The notes under the pieces were generated by a model. The model saw only the letters and a list, made by a program, of their open reading frames with translations, was not told where the DNA came from and ran no database searches. Of a stretch of DNA of 64,000 nt, positions 1-10,965 are shown one piece after another. Positions within the stretch are counted from its first letter, which is position 1; every line of letters begins with the position of its first letter. Made by a program: the position numbers and the translations under genes. The DNA comes from Linum tenue (lineage: Eukaryota > Streptophyta > Magnoliopsida > Malpighiales > Linaceae): positions 13,578,001-13,642,000 of the forward strand of contig CAMGYJ010000011.1 of NCBI GenBank assembly GCA_946122785.1. The letters are read 5' to 3'.

Positions 1-1435
1 GATATAGAATTTCTGCATTTATAAGAGGTTTGATATAGAAATTTAAAATCTTTAAACCTAAAACTAATGAGATAAAAAAAACTTAAAAAAACTAACTACT
101 ACTAACCTAACTAGACCACTAACATACGTATTACTTGACCCATGCAAGCAACTCCTAACCACATACTAATAATAACATACTTGGCCCAATCCAACTTCAT
201 CGGACAATTAGCGATAGCATGTCTAATTTAATTTGTCCTTTGGCATGGGTTGTTTAGTTGCAGGGAGTTTGAAGTTAGATTTTGGGTGGGGACTTGACTT
301 GGGAAAAGAGAGGACTAGGCCCAAAGAGATGAAGGCTCGAAGTATAACCAATAAATAGCTCTCTAGTAGGAAGAGGGCTGGGTCCTGGCCCTGTGGACTA
401 GTTATGGATCCGCCGATGAGTTTCGGCTATTCATGGTTATTTATTGGTAGTTTTTTTATCTTCATAACACCAACCAATATGTTGAAATTCACACGTATTT
501 TCACATTAGATAAGAGGAAAAATATGACAATAATTCACTAGAATGAAGAAAATTAATTAAAATAACAAATTTCATAAAAATATTATGTTGATATGCTAAA
601 TATAAAATATATTAGAGAAAAATAATAATTATTTCTATACAAAATACATATACATGTGTATAATCGGGCGGGTTCGGGTTGGATAGTGAGAAACTCATGC
701 CCACCCATTACCCGCAATATTCGAGTTCGGATTTTACCCATACCCACTAAATGTCTTTCGGGTTCGAGTTTTACCCTACCCGATTAGGTCGAATTCGGAC
801 GGATATCCAAGGTTACAAATATTTTTGCCATCACTATTTTTGCGTGTGTTTTACACTTTGTGACTTGGGAGTAAATGAAAATTAAAAAGTGTTAAGCACT
901 GGAAAATGTCTGTTCTTTCTTGCAAACTCAATTTTTTCAATATAATACATATTAATTTCATTCAGTAATACCAATGCAATTAATTTGTGATTACATGTGG
1001 ACGTCTAACTTATTTTTTTATAATATAAAAGGTTTGTTTTATTTTTTCGATCGCATGTAAACATAAAACCCAAAAATAAGAGAGAAATTGCAAATGGAAT
1101 TGCATTTTATGATAGCTTGCACAAATGTAACTAAGACTTACATTCTTGTAATTAAAGTTACAATTGTATTTTCATTGTCACATCACTTTGCAATTTAATA
1201 TATTCGCTTGATGTGGATGATTTTAGGGAATAGCGGTAATATATAGGTGGAAATGTGGTGGTTAATCAGTGATTTGATATTGAGCTAGTAAAAATAATTC
1301 AAATCGTCCTGGGTAGGTGATTGATGTGAGTGGTTAATAAGTATTTTGGCATCGACATTATAAAAAAAATCACCTCTTTTGTTCCCAAAATAAAAGTTAA
1401 TATGACTTGAATTAGATTACTTTCTGTCAACTAGA
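1..1435. other. AT-rich intergenic DNA, no gene seen
   Basis: No open reading frame of convincing length or composition lies here on either strand. The DNA is AT-rich. The one recognisable piece is a short GC-skewed patch at 655-835, listed separately. Confidence 0.6.
655..835. repeat. Degenerate hAT-type MITE fragment
   Basis: The patch contains the words cgggcgggttcgggtt and, inverted, acccatacccac. It ends near a ttgccatcac word. This composition is the same as that of the better preserved hAT elements at 36934-37687 and 54558-55487, whose ends read TAGGG(A/G)TGG. I could not find a clean terminal inverted repeat or TSD, so it is probably a decayed copy. Confidence 0.35.
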
Positions 1436-1850
1436 AGTCACGAGGGTCTAGCTGCCCGCTCAACGAGTCGGGGTCCAGGGGCGAATCGCCTGGTTAGGGG
1501 GCTTGGGGGGGGGGGGGGGGGGGGAAGACTCCCCTAATGTTAGTTTGGGGGAAACTCCCACGATCCATAGTTTATGCACTTGTACAAGTTTTGGCTTCTG
1601 TTTTGGGCATGCTTTGTAACCTTACTCTTTACCATATTTGATTGGGGTTAGGTCGTTGGACAAGTACTATATACTTTTCTCATACTCCTCTATTCTTCTC
1701 AATTTTAGTGAAAGTGGCTCTCTCCCACGTCCCACCTATGGGCTAAATAACACACGTTGTGTTAGCGAACCACGTAAATCTGCGTGTTCTTTCTTGTTAT
1801 CATTACTTTTCTTGCATTATCGATTATCATGATCCATCCTTGACGATTTC
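1436..1850 (+). repeat. Truncated LTR-like sequence (Copia-type)
   Basis: The segment has the look of the 3' half of a plant Ty1/Copia LTR. A GC-rich hairpin (ccaggggcgaatcgcctgg) is followed by a pyrimidine-rich stretch, then by words such as gttgtgttagcgaaccacg and a T-rich end near tatcgattatcatgatcc. No primer-binding site, partner LTR or TSD was found. I infer a solo or truncated LTR. The small open reading frames here (64 and 62 codons) are not gene-like. Confidence 0.4.
1505..1524 (+). repeat. Poly-G tract of 20
   Basis: Twenty consecutive G residues lie inside the LTR-like segment, just after a GC-rich hairpin. Exact length in such tracts is error-prone in sequencing. Confidence 0.85.
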
Positions 1851-2020
1851 CCTCTCAATTAACCTTTCAACATCGACGTCGTTGTCATTTTCGATTCACC
1901 AAATCCAATTACGAATCAAACTCAACCTGTGTCACGATTTTTTCTGACGATAGGACCTTCCTCATTCATAAACAAACGAGAGAATTAGACAAAGCAATCT
2001 TAAAATATCTTAATTTTAAG

Positions 2021-3160
2021 GCAAAATACACTTCCATAGCCACAACTTCCACGTTTGTGACGGATATTGCCACAACTTTCGAAATACACAAAATAGCCGA
2101 ATTTTTATAGTTGTTTGACAAATCTAGCCATTTACGTTACAAATTTTAATGGTGTTAGAGATTCTGTTAGTTAGGTTAACGACACGCTACCTGGGTTGCC
2201 AAATTGATCCACACGTCAGCGACAACTCAGTCTTACTTGCCACATAGATGCCACGTCATAATTTACTATAAAATATTTTTGACAAAATACACTCCATAGC
2301 CACAACTTCATGTTTGTGAAATTATAGCCACAACTTTTGAAATACAAGAAATAGTTAGCCAGAATTTTGATGGGTTTTTTACAAATCTAGCTATTTCCGT
2401 TACAAACTTTCAAAATACACATAACAGTCGCAACCATGTCCTCGATTTCTTCTCAAAGCTCTTTTTGAGAGGGGATGCAACAAATCAGCCCAATTGACAG
2501 CGACGAATCGAGCTTCACTAGAAACATGAACAACTGTACTTGCAACAGTTACGAGGAATTGGAGAGGAAATGCACTACTAGCCCCACATCCTTCCTTCCC
2601 GACCCATCATTATTTGTCATCAATGGAGACACTATCTCTTCTTTCACTGCCTCTGTCGATGCCTTCTTCTTCACCGTTGTCGTCAGTTTCTTCCTATCAG
2701 CCTTCTTGCCCTCTTTCTCGCCGTTTTCTGTGCCAAGCGTTCGAGGCCTTCTTATTCAATTTAGCAACTAGGGATATGAATTGGCAATTCGGGAAATAAG
2801 GCATCCTTCTCTAGTCATACTGTTAAGTGACACAATTAAAGGGATGAACGAAAGTAGTTAGTTTGGTTATTCAAAAGTAGTGACTATAACTGTCACAAAC
2901 GTGAAAGTTGTGCCTATAACTGTTACAAACGTGAAAATTGTGGCTATAACTGTCACAAACGTGAAAGTTGTGACTATAGAAGTGTATTTTGATTTTTTAT
3001 AATCCATGTGGATCGCCAACTCAACACTTCCGTCAATCCATTCATATTGTTAAGTGACTCCTTTAAAGAGATTGACAGAAGTGGTTATTTTGTGTATTTC
3101 GAAAGTTGTGGCTATAACTGTCACAAACTTGAAAGTTGTGATTATGAAAGTGTATTTTGA
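2021..3160. mobile_element. Nested foldback (Mutator-like) elements
   Basis: The left end (gcaaaatacacttccatagc) is the inverted complement of the right end (agtgtattttgattt). The arms share phrases such as tttgtgac with gtcacaaac and acaactt with aagttgt. A second, inner pair of the same ends lies at about 2278 and 2993, so one element appears to sit inside a relative. Between the inner ends is an uninterrupted 98-codon reading frame (2475-2771) with non-repetitive composition, which could be a captured gene fragment. I recognise no domain in it. A clear TSD was not found. Confidence 0.5.
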
Positions 3161-3313
3161 TTTTAAATTAAAAGATCAAACCAAGTTCCTCATTTATACA
3201 TTTTCCCATCCAAACGATGAAAAAATGTGAGTTTTAAAATATATGACCCTCTCTACTATTTTAAAAACCATATAACTATTTTGAAATTTACACTTGTTTT
3301 TTTTTTAATTTCG

Positions 3314-3676
3314 GGGTAAATGCCACATTTGGTCACTGAGACTACTAAATCGTGCCATGTTTAGTCAATAGAAAAATATAATATCAATTTTGGTCACTCA
3401 AATTACTGAAACAAGTCACGTTTGGTCACTCTCATGTAACCTCTGTCCAACTCCGGTCACTCGAATTATTGAAAATGTCACATCTAGTCACTCGAATTAC
3501 TGAAATATGTCACATTTAGTCACTCTCCCGTTAGTTTCCGTCCAACTCCATTACGGGAGAGTGACTAAATGTGACCAGTTTCAGTAATTCGAGTGACCAA
3601 AATTGATATTAAAATCTTCTAGTGACTAACCATGACACGATTTAGTAATCTCAGTGACCAAATGTGGCATTTACCC
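3314..3676. mobile_element. Foldback MITE, GGGTAAAT family, copy 1
   Basis: The element begins GGGTAAATGCCACATTTGG and ends with the inverted complement. The arms consist of repeated ggtcactcgaattactga phrases facing each other, so much of the 363 bp can fold back on itself. A second member is at 29642-30026. No coding capacity. The flanks here show no TSD. Confidence 0.75.
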
Positions 3677-3707
3677 GGAATGTGCATAAAAAATGATATA
3701 TTCTAAA

Positions 3708-3820
3708 GAACCCTAAGGGTTGGCCTAGTGGCTAGTGATAATGCCGGAACAATAACATTTATAACAATCTAAGATTTAAATCTTGAGACCAACAACCAAC
3801 GAAAAAAGAAAGAATATTGT
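3708..3820 (+). mobile_element. tRNA-derived SINE-like fragment
   Basis: The phrase gttggcctagtggctag resembles a polymerase III A box (TGGCCTAGTGG). About 60 bases later agatttaaatcttgaga sits where a degenerate B box would be, and an A-rich tail (gaaaaaagaaagaa) follows. This order is that of plant tRNA-derived SINEs. The B box is poor, so this is tentative. Confidence 0.35.
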
Positions 3821-3929
3821 AACAACGTAAATATCCCTTTTTTGTCATAGCAATATTTGCGGATTAATCAGGTAAACGCTAGTGTAGCCACAGCCATTAC
3901 GACCACATCACAAACTCAAAGACAAACTA

Positions 3930-4597
3930 AATAAAAGTAGTCAAACAAAATAGTAGGTAAGCCGGGATAGCGTAAGGCTGTACGCGCCACATAATGGGCA
4001 GTCAGATTCACATCTCGAGGTGTAAATTAAATCCACATGGGAAAAAGAGAGAGTAGCAACGACACTTCACGGAGGAGGGACCCCAAAAGGACATCATTAT
4101 TGTCTCCATCCACCAATTGTCGTATCACATTGATAGCATCACTTGAAATCTGCACATACTTGTCATGCCACTGCCACCAAATGAGTAGGAGCAATGTTTC
4201 CCGAATTGCCAAAATATCCATGCATTTGAGGTCGGAGATCCCACCAAACCCCTCCCAAAAGTAAATAATTGCGATACCCCATCAGTCGCAAAGCCCACCA
4301 GACCAATGGCTCCATGAATCGGAGAATGAATGGCACCATCCACCGCAATTCGAAAGCTTGATGATGAAGATCGACTACGAATTAGGGTTCTGGTACTTTG
4401 TAAGCAAGAGGCTGTCGGGGCCGTGGTGGCAAGATGATGGTACACGAGATGTGAAAGCAGCTTCCGGTGAAAGAACATAAATAGTAAATTGGGCATGGGG
4501 AAGGAAGACAACATTATTACGACCCATCCAAAGGCGCCAATAAGAAGAATCAAGCAAACAATGGTAGGATGGTCGGCGTTGTGAATTAGCTATCTCC
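3930..4597 (-). pseudogene. LINE A RNase H-like C-terminus (degenerate)
   Basis: Minus-strand reading frames show the C-terminal order of plant L1-type LINE ORF2. A segment with RLWMGRNNVVF resembles the end of the zinc-binding RT domain. A strand with FRIAVDGAIHSP follows, and the ISSDAINVI segment holds an RNase H acidic position. The end, FTPRDVNLTAHYVAR, matches the usual closing helix with conserved N and H. Frames change between these pieces and there are stops, so it is a relic. The RNase H identification rests on motif order and is good; the exact boundaries are not. Confidence 0.65.
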
Positions 4598-4894
4598 AAA
4601 GCAGAGCTGTTGCTGCTGCTGCAATGCTGTTATAGGAGGTCTCCTACGGGATTGGCTGGGAAGATGTTGTGCCGCTTTCACTTGCAATCTGAGGCAATGT
4701 ACGATTACACGAGCTGAGCTGAAAGGCGCGACTGCTAGCTTGGAACTTGCCTGGTACATGGGATACCACAAAGTGGAGCTCAACCTTGACTCCACCACAT
4801 CTATTCAGATTATCAAGAATTGAGAAGATAACTTCACTCCCATGGAACGATCGCTCGACATTTTGGTGGTTTTTTTTAATAGAGAATGTGAGGT

Positions 4895-6296
4895 TGACTC
4901 GCTAAAACACAACTCCTAACAATGGCCAAGTGTAACCAATGAAAGGGACTGCAGTATAGTGGCTCAAGTAATAAATATCGAATCCACGGGTCTCTAGAGT
5001 TACTATTACTCAGCTTCAGTTCATTATCTAGCAAAACAGATTAAGATGAAAGAACTAAAACTACTCTAGCAAACTACAGTTAAAGTTAATCTAATTATAG
5101 GTTGGGAACTCACTTAGGTATGATTCCCCCTAGCCACTAGCCAGATTAACGATTGATGATCTCTAACTTGTTTCACTTTCATTCACAATGCGGAGAATCC
5201 TTGACTAGACCTTGAGTCTCGACTAAAGGAACAAGGCCCTCTTGAGTCAATTGCCTAGAGGGACGTATCCTTCTCTAGAACAATCGATCAAGGCGTTCTG
5301 AACTAGACTCCCTCAATCGAATGAGGTTCTCAATCGATACAAAGCAGTGAATCAACCCTCGACTAAAGCAATCGATCCACTACTATCAATCTATGGTGCT
5401 CTATTGACCTAATCAGGTATTCGCTCTCATAGGATCAAAGCAGAATAAAAAATCTCGACTAAAGCAGAATTGAATCGTGAAAACATGCATAGATTGAATA
5501 TGAACTCAAGATTATCAAGTCAGATTACTCATACAATCATCCAATCAAACAAACATAGCTAGGGTTCCTCAAAACCTAAGTGAAGGGAAGTTACTCCATA
5601 GAGAAGAGAGAGACTGCAGAAATCTGATCTAGATCTTCAATCTCCAACTCCAAGCTTGAATCCCGAGCTCCAATGGCGAAGAAATCCTCCAAAATAGCTC
5701 CAAGAATGTTCCCAAGTCGCTCTCTCTCTCTCTCTCTCTCTAGGGCTCGTCCCTTGGGTGTTTGGGATCCAAAACCCAGCTCTCCCTCTCCAAAAATCGC
5801 AAAACAGCTTTTATACCCGCTGAAACTCGCACCCCCTACTTGCACGGCCGTGCAAATTGAGGTTTTGGCCGTGCAGACCCCTTGGAAAACCCGCACGGCC
5901 GTGCAGAATTTCACACGGCCGTGCACAATTTCCAGCATGCACTCCTAAGCTTCGTTGATCTCGTTTGAGCTCGTTTGACCTCCGATTCAGTCACCGTTTG
6001 ATCCCAGACGCTCGTAGTCTCGTCCTCTTTCTTTTCATGACAAGCTTGCATGATTCTTTGTCCATAAAGTGAGGTAGAAATCCATTCTTCTTCAGGTCAT
6101 GCCCGAGTTTCTTCTCCCGAATCGTCAATTGATCTCTGATTGACTTGAAACTTGCGCCTATACTTCACTTTATGTGCTTGGACCTGAAATGTGAGAAAGG
6201 AACACAACCTAGCGTACAATAGGCCAAAGACACGATAATTCAAGCTCAAACAATCAAGAAACAAAGGGGAAAACATGTGCAAATACCGAGTCATCA
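4895..6296 (-). repeat. LTR (3' LTR of the minus-strand element)
   Basis: This 1402-bp direct repeat is shared with 9034-10424. It contains a CT microsatellite (about 5720-5741) that is longer here than in the partner, and several copies of a CACGGCCGTG palindrome at 5841-5930. Open reading frames that cross it (such as 5591-5938) recur in both LTRs and are not genes. Confidence 0.92.
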
Positions 6297-6309
6297 AATC
6301 CCCCCACAC
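6297..6309 (-). other. Polypurine tract of the LTR element
   Basis: On the minus strand, gtgtggggggatt lies immediately upstream of the LTR terminus TGATGACTCGG. This is the expected plus-strand priming site and fixes the element's orientation. Confidence 0.75.
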
Positions 6310-7682
6310 TTAACTGTTTGCTTGTCCCCAAGCAAACCTAACTCAAACCAATGCAGCTCTCCAGAGCTCTATAGCAACATACAACCCCGATCGTCGGTAG
6401 AGGATTTCCTAGATCATATAGCAGCTTACGAGGTCAACAGGTCTTCTAAGATGTTCCCTATCTCTCTCAATGCGAGTACTAGACTCAAGTCAGGATCATG
6501 AGAAAAAGTAGAAGTAAGACAGTCAGTTCATGGATAAAGGGACTCACACCATTCACAACCAAGGACTCGTTGTACCGGGGTGCTCTTTCACTTCATTTCA
6601 CCGCTGGAACCCCTTTTTGCACTTTCATTCACATTTTCCTTGTTTTTTTTCTTTCTTTCACTTAGCAGGGGTTCCAACTGCAGTCTTTTGCACGGTCGAC
6701 CCTTATTAGTCTAGCAAGAGCAATTTCTGTACACCTGGCGCTCGCCAGGGTACTTCTTTTAACTCCTTTTCCTCAACTCGTGTGGAGGGTCAATGAAATT
6801 AAGGGGGGTCGGAAGCTCTATCCGTGCCCTTAAAAACACATCCTCAAGTAGGCAAACCGTTCAACGGGTGAAAATTTTACTTGTACTAGAGACAACTTAG
6901 CTTCACCTTGTAGGAGTACCCCACTAAGGATTACAAAAATCTCTTCCAAAACCCGATTTCGTGCAATGAACGGTGCCACACACGTTGGGCTTACCCCATG
7001 TTTAAGATTTCAATGATTTCGACATGGAGGACCAACTGCTTCCCATTTTCCATATGAGCACCTTGTTCGATACACGAGTCCAAAACACAATCCACATAGA
7101 GTCACCATTACCACATGAATTCAACGGTCCTAGCTCCACTAATTCACAAAATCAACTGGCACAACAAAGAGTTAGATAGGAAAAATCTTATACTTCAACA
7201 TCCTCCATAGTGCTACACTACCTCCCTAGGTTGCACATTACTATAGAGTCTGTCAATTCAAAGCATACTGAGTAGGCAATTTGCAAGGAAACACGTACTT
7301 GGAGCCCTCAAATTTAAAAATTTGGACAGTGGACTAGGCTCCAAGCACACAAACAGCCAAACATTCACCCGCATACATAATCGAACACCCCCCCACACTT
7401 AAGCACGACATTGTCCTCAATGGAGGAAAGATAAGGAGGGTAGAACGAAGTTACCAGATCAAGGGTGAATGATGATGGACGGGGCAGGCGGTGCATTCCA
7501 GGAAGAGAGAGTAATCAGAACACAAACACCACACAAAATCTCACAAAGGTTGAGCTATTGACTCTAAAACCAAATAACAAAACTGACTCAACCGAGGAGA
7601 AATAGAGAAAGAAATGCAAACCGACTGGTTGGGTTGCCTCCCAACAAGCGCTTCTTTCACGTCGTGAGCCGGATGATGGCTC
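6310..7682. other. Non-coding internal region of the LTR element
   Basis: About 1.4 kb between the 3' end of the 404-codon ORF and the polypurine tract. No reading frame of note and no pol domain could be recognised on either strand. Confidence 0.6.
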
Positions 7683-8897
7683 CTAAGTTTCGGTCCATGC
7701 TAGAACCTCCTTGAAGTTGAGGTTCTCATCTATGAGGTGGAGTCTCAAGTCACAAGCAGGTGATGTGGCAGGTGATGAAGGCTCGTGCACTTGATGCAGA
7801 TGAAGTCTCCACCCTCGAGACCTCTTCTTCTCTTCTCTCGTCTCATTGCCCCAAACCAGATAAGACAGCATCGATTGGCCACCACCGCGTCCACCAAGAG
7901 GGACCGATGTCGAAGTGGCCTTGGTCTGGCAAAGAGACACTGCAAATGGGTCCTTGCTAAGTAGTTCCTCAAAGTTTGGTGGAGATATCACATGCAACTC
8001 ATGGCCGGTGCAGGCCTCTTCCACCTCAACTTCGTCCTCAGCCTGGACGCCAATTGCTTCGTCAACCTCCCTTCCTTGTTCATATGGTATCACCCCTGGG
8101 AAATGATCAAGAACTCCTTCTGCTTCACTGTTGTCATCCTCCACAACTTCTTTCTGCACCCTTTCTTGCTCTTCTTCTTCTAGCACGGATTGGAGAGCAA
8201 GTTGCCAAGCAATTTCTTTCATGAGATCTTCTTGCATCTCCTCACTCATGCCCACCTCTTCAAAGCTCAGTGTGGGATGTGGAAAGGGGTGGTCGGCTAC
8301 GATAGGACATTCTTGATCATGATCTTCACGGGAGCTCTCGGTGATAACTTCTGTTTGCTCCACAATGTCCTTGTAGCCTTCTTCTTCCTCGTCCTCTTCT
8401 AGTATGGTAGCAGACGGGTGATCTTGAGAAAGTTGTGCACAAACTTGCTCAACCCGCTCTGGTTGCTTTGATGAGTGCGAAACGTTCTCCTCCGATTCAC
8501 GGAGGGATGAAGAATTAGGAGGAGCAAAGGATGAGAAAAGGAGGTCCATCTTGCGATTGCGTCTCTCGGAGTTCCGAACAAACTGCTCCAGGAGAAGTCT
8601 CAGTTCATAGTTTGGATCTGGCTGTGGAGTGTAGCATGGCTCTGCAGAATGACCCGTGAAGGCCGCCATGGGTAACTCCAGCGCCGATGGCCCTTCTGGT
8701 TGTGGGAGAAAGTCTTCTTGGTAATGAGATTGTTCTTGATATGCCCAGGGGTCAGATTGTTCCTCGTAGTAAGGGGGTTGGTACTGGAACCCGAATCCAT
8801 AGTCTTCTCCTCCTTGATTGCTCCAGGGTGTCTCGGGGTAATACCACTCGGATGGTGGTGGATACCCCCAATGGTTGGAGAAGCCATGAGGATCCAT
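7683..8897 (-). CDS. Acidic ORF of the LTR retrotransposon, 404 aa
   Basis: This is the only long intact frame in the element, starting about 110 bases after the primer-binding site. That is the place of gag. The N-terminal ~70 residues are rich in W, Y, P and Q (for example HWGYPPPSEWYYPETPWSN). Next comes a short basic-amphipathic helix-like stretch (YELRLLLEQFVRNSERRNRKMD, about residues 100-121). The remainder is very rich in E and D. I see no zinc knuckle and no canonical gag, protease or polymerase motif. I do not recognise it as a named family. It may be a divergent gag-position protein of Tat-type non-autonomous elements. It is intact, matching the young LTRs. Reverse-strand ORFs over the same bases are shadows. 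Confidence 0.65.
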   Translation of the reverse strand: MDPHGFSNHWGYPPPSEWYYPETPWSNQGGEDYGFGFQYQPPYYEEQSDPWAYQEQSHYQEDFLPQPEGPSALELPMAAFTGHSAEPCYTPQPDPNYELRLLLEQFVRNSERRNRKMDLLFSSFAPPNSSSLRESEENVSHSSKQPERVEQVCAQLSQDHPSATILEEDEEEEGYKDIVEQTEVITESSREDHDQECPIVADHPFPHPTLSFEEVGMSEEMQEDLMKEIAWQLALQSVLEEEEQERVQKEVVEDDNSEAEGVLDHFPGVIPYEQGREVDEAIGVQAEDEVEVEEACTGHELHVISPPNFEELLSKDPFAVSLCQTKATSTSVPLGGRGGGQSMLSYLVWGNETREEKKRSRGWRLHLHQVHEPSSPATSPACDLRLHLIDENLNFKEVLAWTET

Positions 8898-9009
8898 GAT
8901 TCAGATCTGCACCAACAAAAACAAAAACACCCAAGTGAAAAGCAAGGGTGGAAAACAAAAGAAAAACGCTAAAGTAACAAACTTCTGCCTTTCCTAATAA
9001 TCTAGAAAG

Positions 9010-9027
9010 TCCCCGGCAACGGCGCCA
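9010..9027 (-). other. Primer-binding site (Tat/Athila type)
   Basis: On the minus strand TGGCGCCGTTGCCGGGGA follows the LTR end after a few bases. This exact phrase is a hallmark of primer-binding sites in plant Tat/Athila-type Ty3-Gypsy elements. It identifies the lineage and the orientation. Confidence 0.85.
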
Positions 9028-9033
9028 AAAACT

Positions 9034-10424
9034 TGACTCGCTAAAACACAACTCCTAACAATGGCCAAGTGTAACCAATGAAAGGGACTGCAGTATAGTG
9101 GCTCAAGTAATAAATATCGAATCCACGGGTCTCTAGAGTTACTATTACTTAGCTTCAGTTCATTATCTAGCAAAACAGATTAAGATGAAAGAACTAAAAC
9201 TACTCTAGCAAACTACAGTTAAAGTTAATCTAATTACAGGTTGGGAACTCACTTAGGTATGATTCCCCCTAGCCACTAGCCAGATTAACGATTGATGATC
9301 TCTAACTTGTTTCACTTTCATTCACAATGCGGAGAATCCTTGACTAGACCTTGAGTCTCGACTAAAGGAACAAGGCCCTCTTGAGTCAATTGCCTAGAGG
9401 GACGTATCCTTCTCTAGAACAATCGATCAAGGCGTTCTGAACTAGACTCCCTCTATCGAATGAGGTTCTCAATCGATACAAAGCAGTGAATCAACCCTCG
9501 AATAAAGCAATCGATCCACTACTATCAATCTATGGTGCTCTATTGACCTAATCAGGTATTCGCTCTCATAGGATCAAAGCAGAATCAAAAATCTCGACTA
9601 AAGCAGAATTGAATCGTGAAAACATGCATAGATTGAATATGAACTCAAGATTATCAAGTCAGATTACTCATACAATCATCCAATCAAACAAACATAGCTA
9701 GGGTTCCTCAAAACCTAAGTGAAGGGAAGTTACTCCATAGAGAAGAGAGAGACTGCAGAAATCTGATCTAGATCTTCAATCTCCATCTCCAAGCTTGAAT
9801 CCCGAGCTCCAATGGCGAAGAAATCCTCCAAAATAGCTCCAAGAATGTTCCCAAGTCGCTCTCTCTCTCTAGGGCTCGTCCCTTGGGTGTTTGGGATCCA
9901 AAACCCAGCTCTCCCTCTCCAAAAATCGCAAAACAGCTTTTATACCCGCTGAAACTCGCACCCCCTACTTGCACGACCGTGCAAATTGAGGTTTTGGCCG
10001 TGCAGACCCCTTGGAAAACCCGCACGGCCGTGCAGAATTTCACACGGCCGTGCACAATTTCCAGCATGCACTCCTAAGCTTCGTTGATCTCGTTTGAGCT
10101 CGTTTGACCTCCGATTCAGTCACCGTTTGATCCCAGACGCTCGTAGTCTCGTCCTCTTTCTTTTCATGACAAGCTTGCATGATTCTTTGTCCATAAAGTG
10201 AGGTAGAAATCCATTCTTCTTCAGGTCATGCCCGAGTTTCTTCTCCCGAATCGTCAATTGATCTCTGATTGACTTGAAACTTGCGCCTATACTTCACTTT
10301 ATGTGCTTGGACCTGAAATGTGAGAAAGGAACACAACCTAGCGTACAATAGCCAAAGACACGATAATTCAAGCTCAAACAATCAAGAAACAAAGGGGAAA
10401 ACATGTGCAAATACCGAGTCATCA
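9034..10424 (-). repeat. LTR (5' LTR of the minus-strand element)
   Basis: This 1391-bp direct repeat is the partner of 4895-6296. It differs from it by a few substitutions (for example cacgaccgtgc here against cacggccgtgc), a shorter CT microsatellite and single-base indels. It is bordered on the right by the GAGGT duplication. Confidence 0.92.
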
Positions 10425-10651
10425 GAGGTGATAATTAATCATGTATATAGTGAGTGTAATTGTTCTGCTGATTTCTTAGCATCTAAGGGGCATGAGATGG
10501 ATTTGGGCACACATTAGTTCAATGTGTGCGACCCTCAATTCGGGTATTGACTCTTGTATGACATTTTGGGAGTTTCTACCTCTCGTTTGGTTAATAGTAT
10601 GAATTAGGACGAATTTGTCGGCCTTTCTACAAAAAAAAAAAAAGCAGAGCT

Positions 10652-10965
10652 ATATGAGTTTTGGGAGTGATGCCATTTGGTAGGTGAAGGCCCATTACAC
10701 CCCACAAGGCGATTGCAACTGGACAACTGGGAAAAAGATGTTCAACTTCTAATGACTCACCCGCTGTGCATTCACAAATTGGACAAATATTAAGCACCAC
10801 CAGACCATGACAAACAAGATCTTCACGGACTGGTAGGATATGCAATAAAATATGCCAAAGAAAAAACTTGAGCGTTGGAGCCAGCGGTAACCCTCAAACC
10901 TTTGGCCACATGGCCGAATCAAGGGGAGTCGGCAATTCGCTGTGATCAGGCGGTAAAGTGTTGTC
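10652..10965 (-). pseudogene. LINE A zinc-binding RT domain (zf-RVT) fragment
   Basis: The minus strand encodes WPKVRGLPLAP, then LKFFLWHILLHILPVRED, then CPICECTAGE and VEHLFPSCPVAIALW. This is the typical W...PK.K.FLW...CPIC...E...HLF..C..A..LW pattern that follows the polymerase domain in plant LINE ORF2. It is the upstream continuation of the RNase H relic at 3930-4597, separated from it by the LINE B and LTR insertions. A hAT element interrupts or abuts it on the 5' side. Confidence 0.75.

Larger units (their letters stand above)
4895..10424 (-). mobile_element. Young non-autonomous Tat-like LTR retrotransposon
   Basis: The 5530-bp element is flanked by the 5-bp TSD GAGGT (4890-4894 and 10425-10429). 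Its LTRs (4895-6296 and 9034-10424) start TGACTCG and end CGAGTCATCA. The internal region is about 2.7 kb. It has a primer-binding site next to the right LTR and a purine tract next to the left LTR, so the element runs on the minus strand. No reverse transcriptase, integrase or protease reading frame is present. The only long frame is an acidic 404-codon ORF, so the element must be mobilised in trans. The LTRs differ at only about seven positions plus small indels, indicating a recent insertion. Confidence 0.9.
4609..10516 (+). pseudogene. LINE B RNase H domain, in two pieces
   Basis: Piece one (4609-4894) reads GGLLRDWLGRCC, then RAELKGATASLELAWYMGY and VELNLDSTTSIQII: the first strands, the AEL helix with the catalytic E, and the DS motif of RVT_3-type RNase H. 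Piece two (10425-10516) reads NHVYSECNCSADFLASKGH, the closing helix with the conserved AD. One in-frame stop follows the IQIIKN segment. The two pieces join directly across the GAGGT duplication of the LTR element, which shows that the retrotransposon landed in this reading frame. Confidence 0.75.
4609..10640 (+). mobile_element. LINE insertion B (plus), 5'-truncated, split by an LTR element
   Basis: The 11-bp sequence aaagcagagct occurs at 4598-4608 and again at 10641-10651, right after a 13-base A run (10631-10643). This is the expected LINE signature of a poly(A) tail plus TSD. The plus strand between them encodes an RNase H domain, interrupted by the LTR retrotransposon. The element sits in LINE A in the opposite orientation. 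Confidence 0.75.

Noticed and set aside
1505..1524. Poly-G as a G-quadruplex regulator
   Set aside because: A 20-base homopolymer in a decayed LTR, with two similar tracts elsewhere, is more simply slippage. Length may also be unreliable.
3314..3676. Non-coding hairpin RNA gene
   Set aside because: The hairpin is explained by a foldback MITE with a second copy at 29642-30026.
5591..5948. ORFs on both strands inside the LTR, repeated at 9768-10077
   Set aside because: They recur in both LTRs, overlap on both strands and include a CT microsatellite, so they are not genes.
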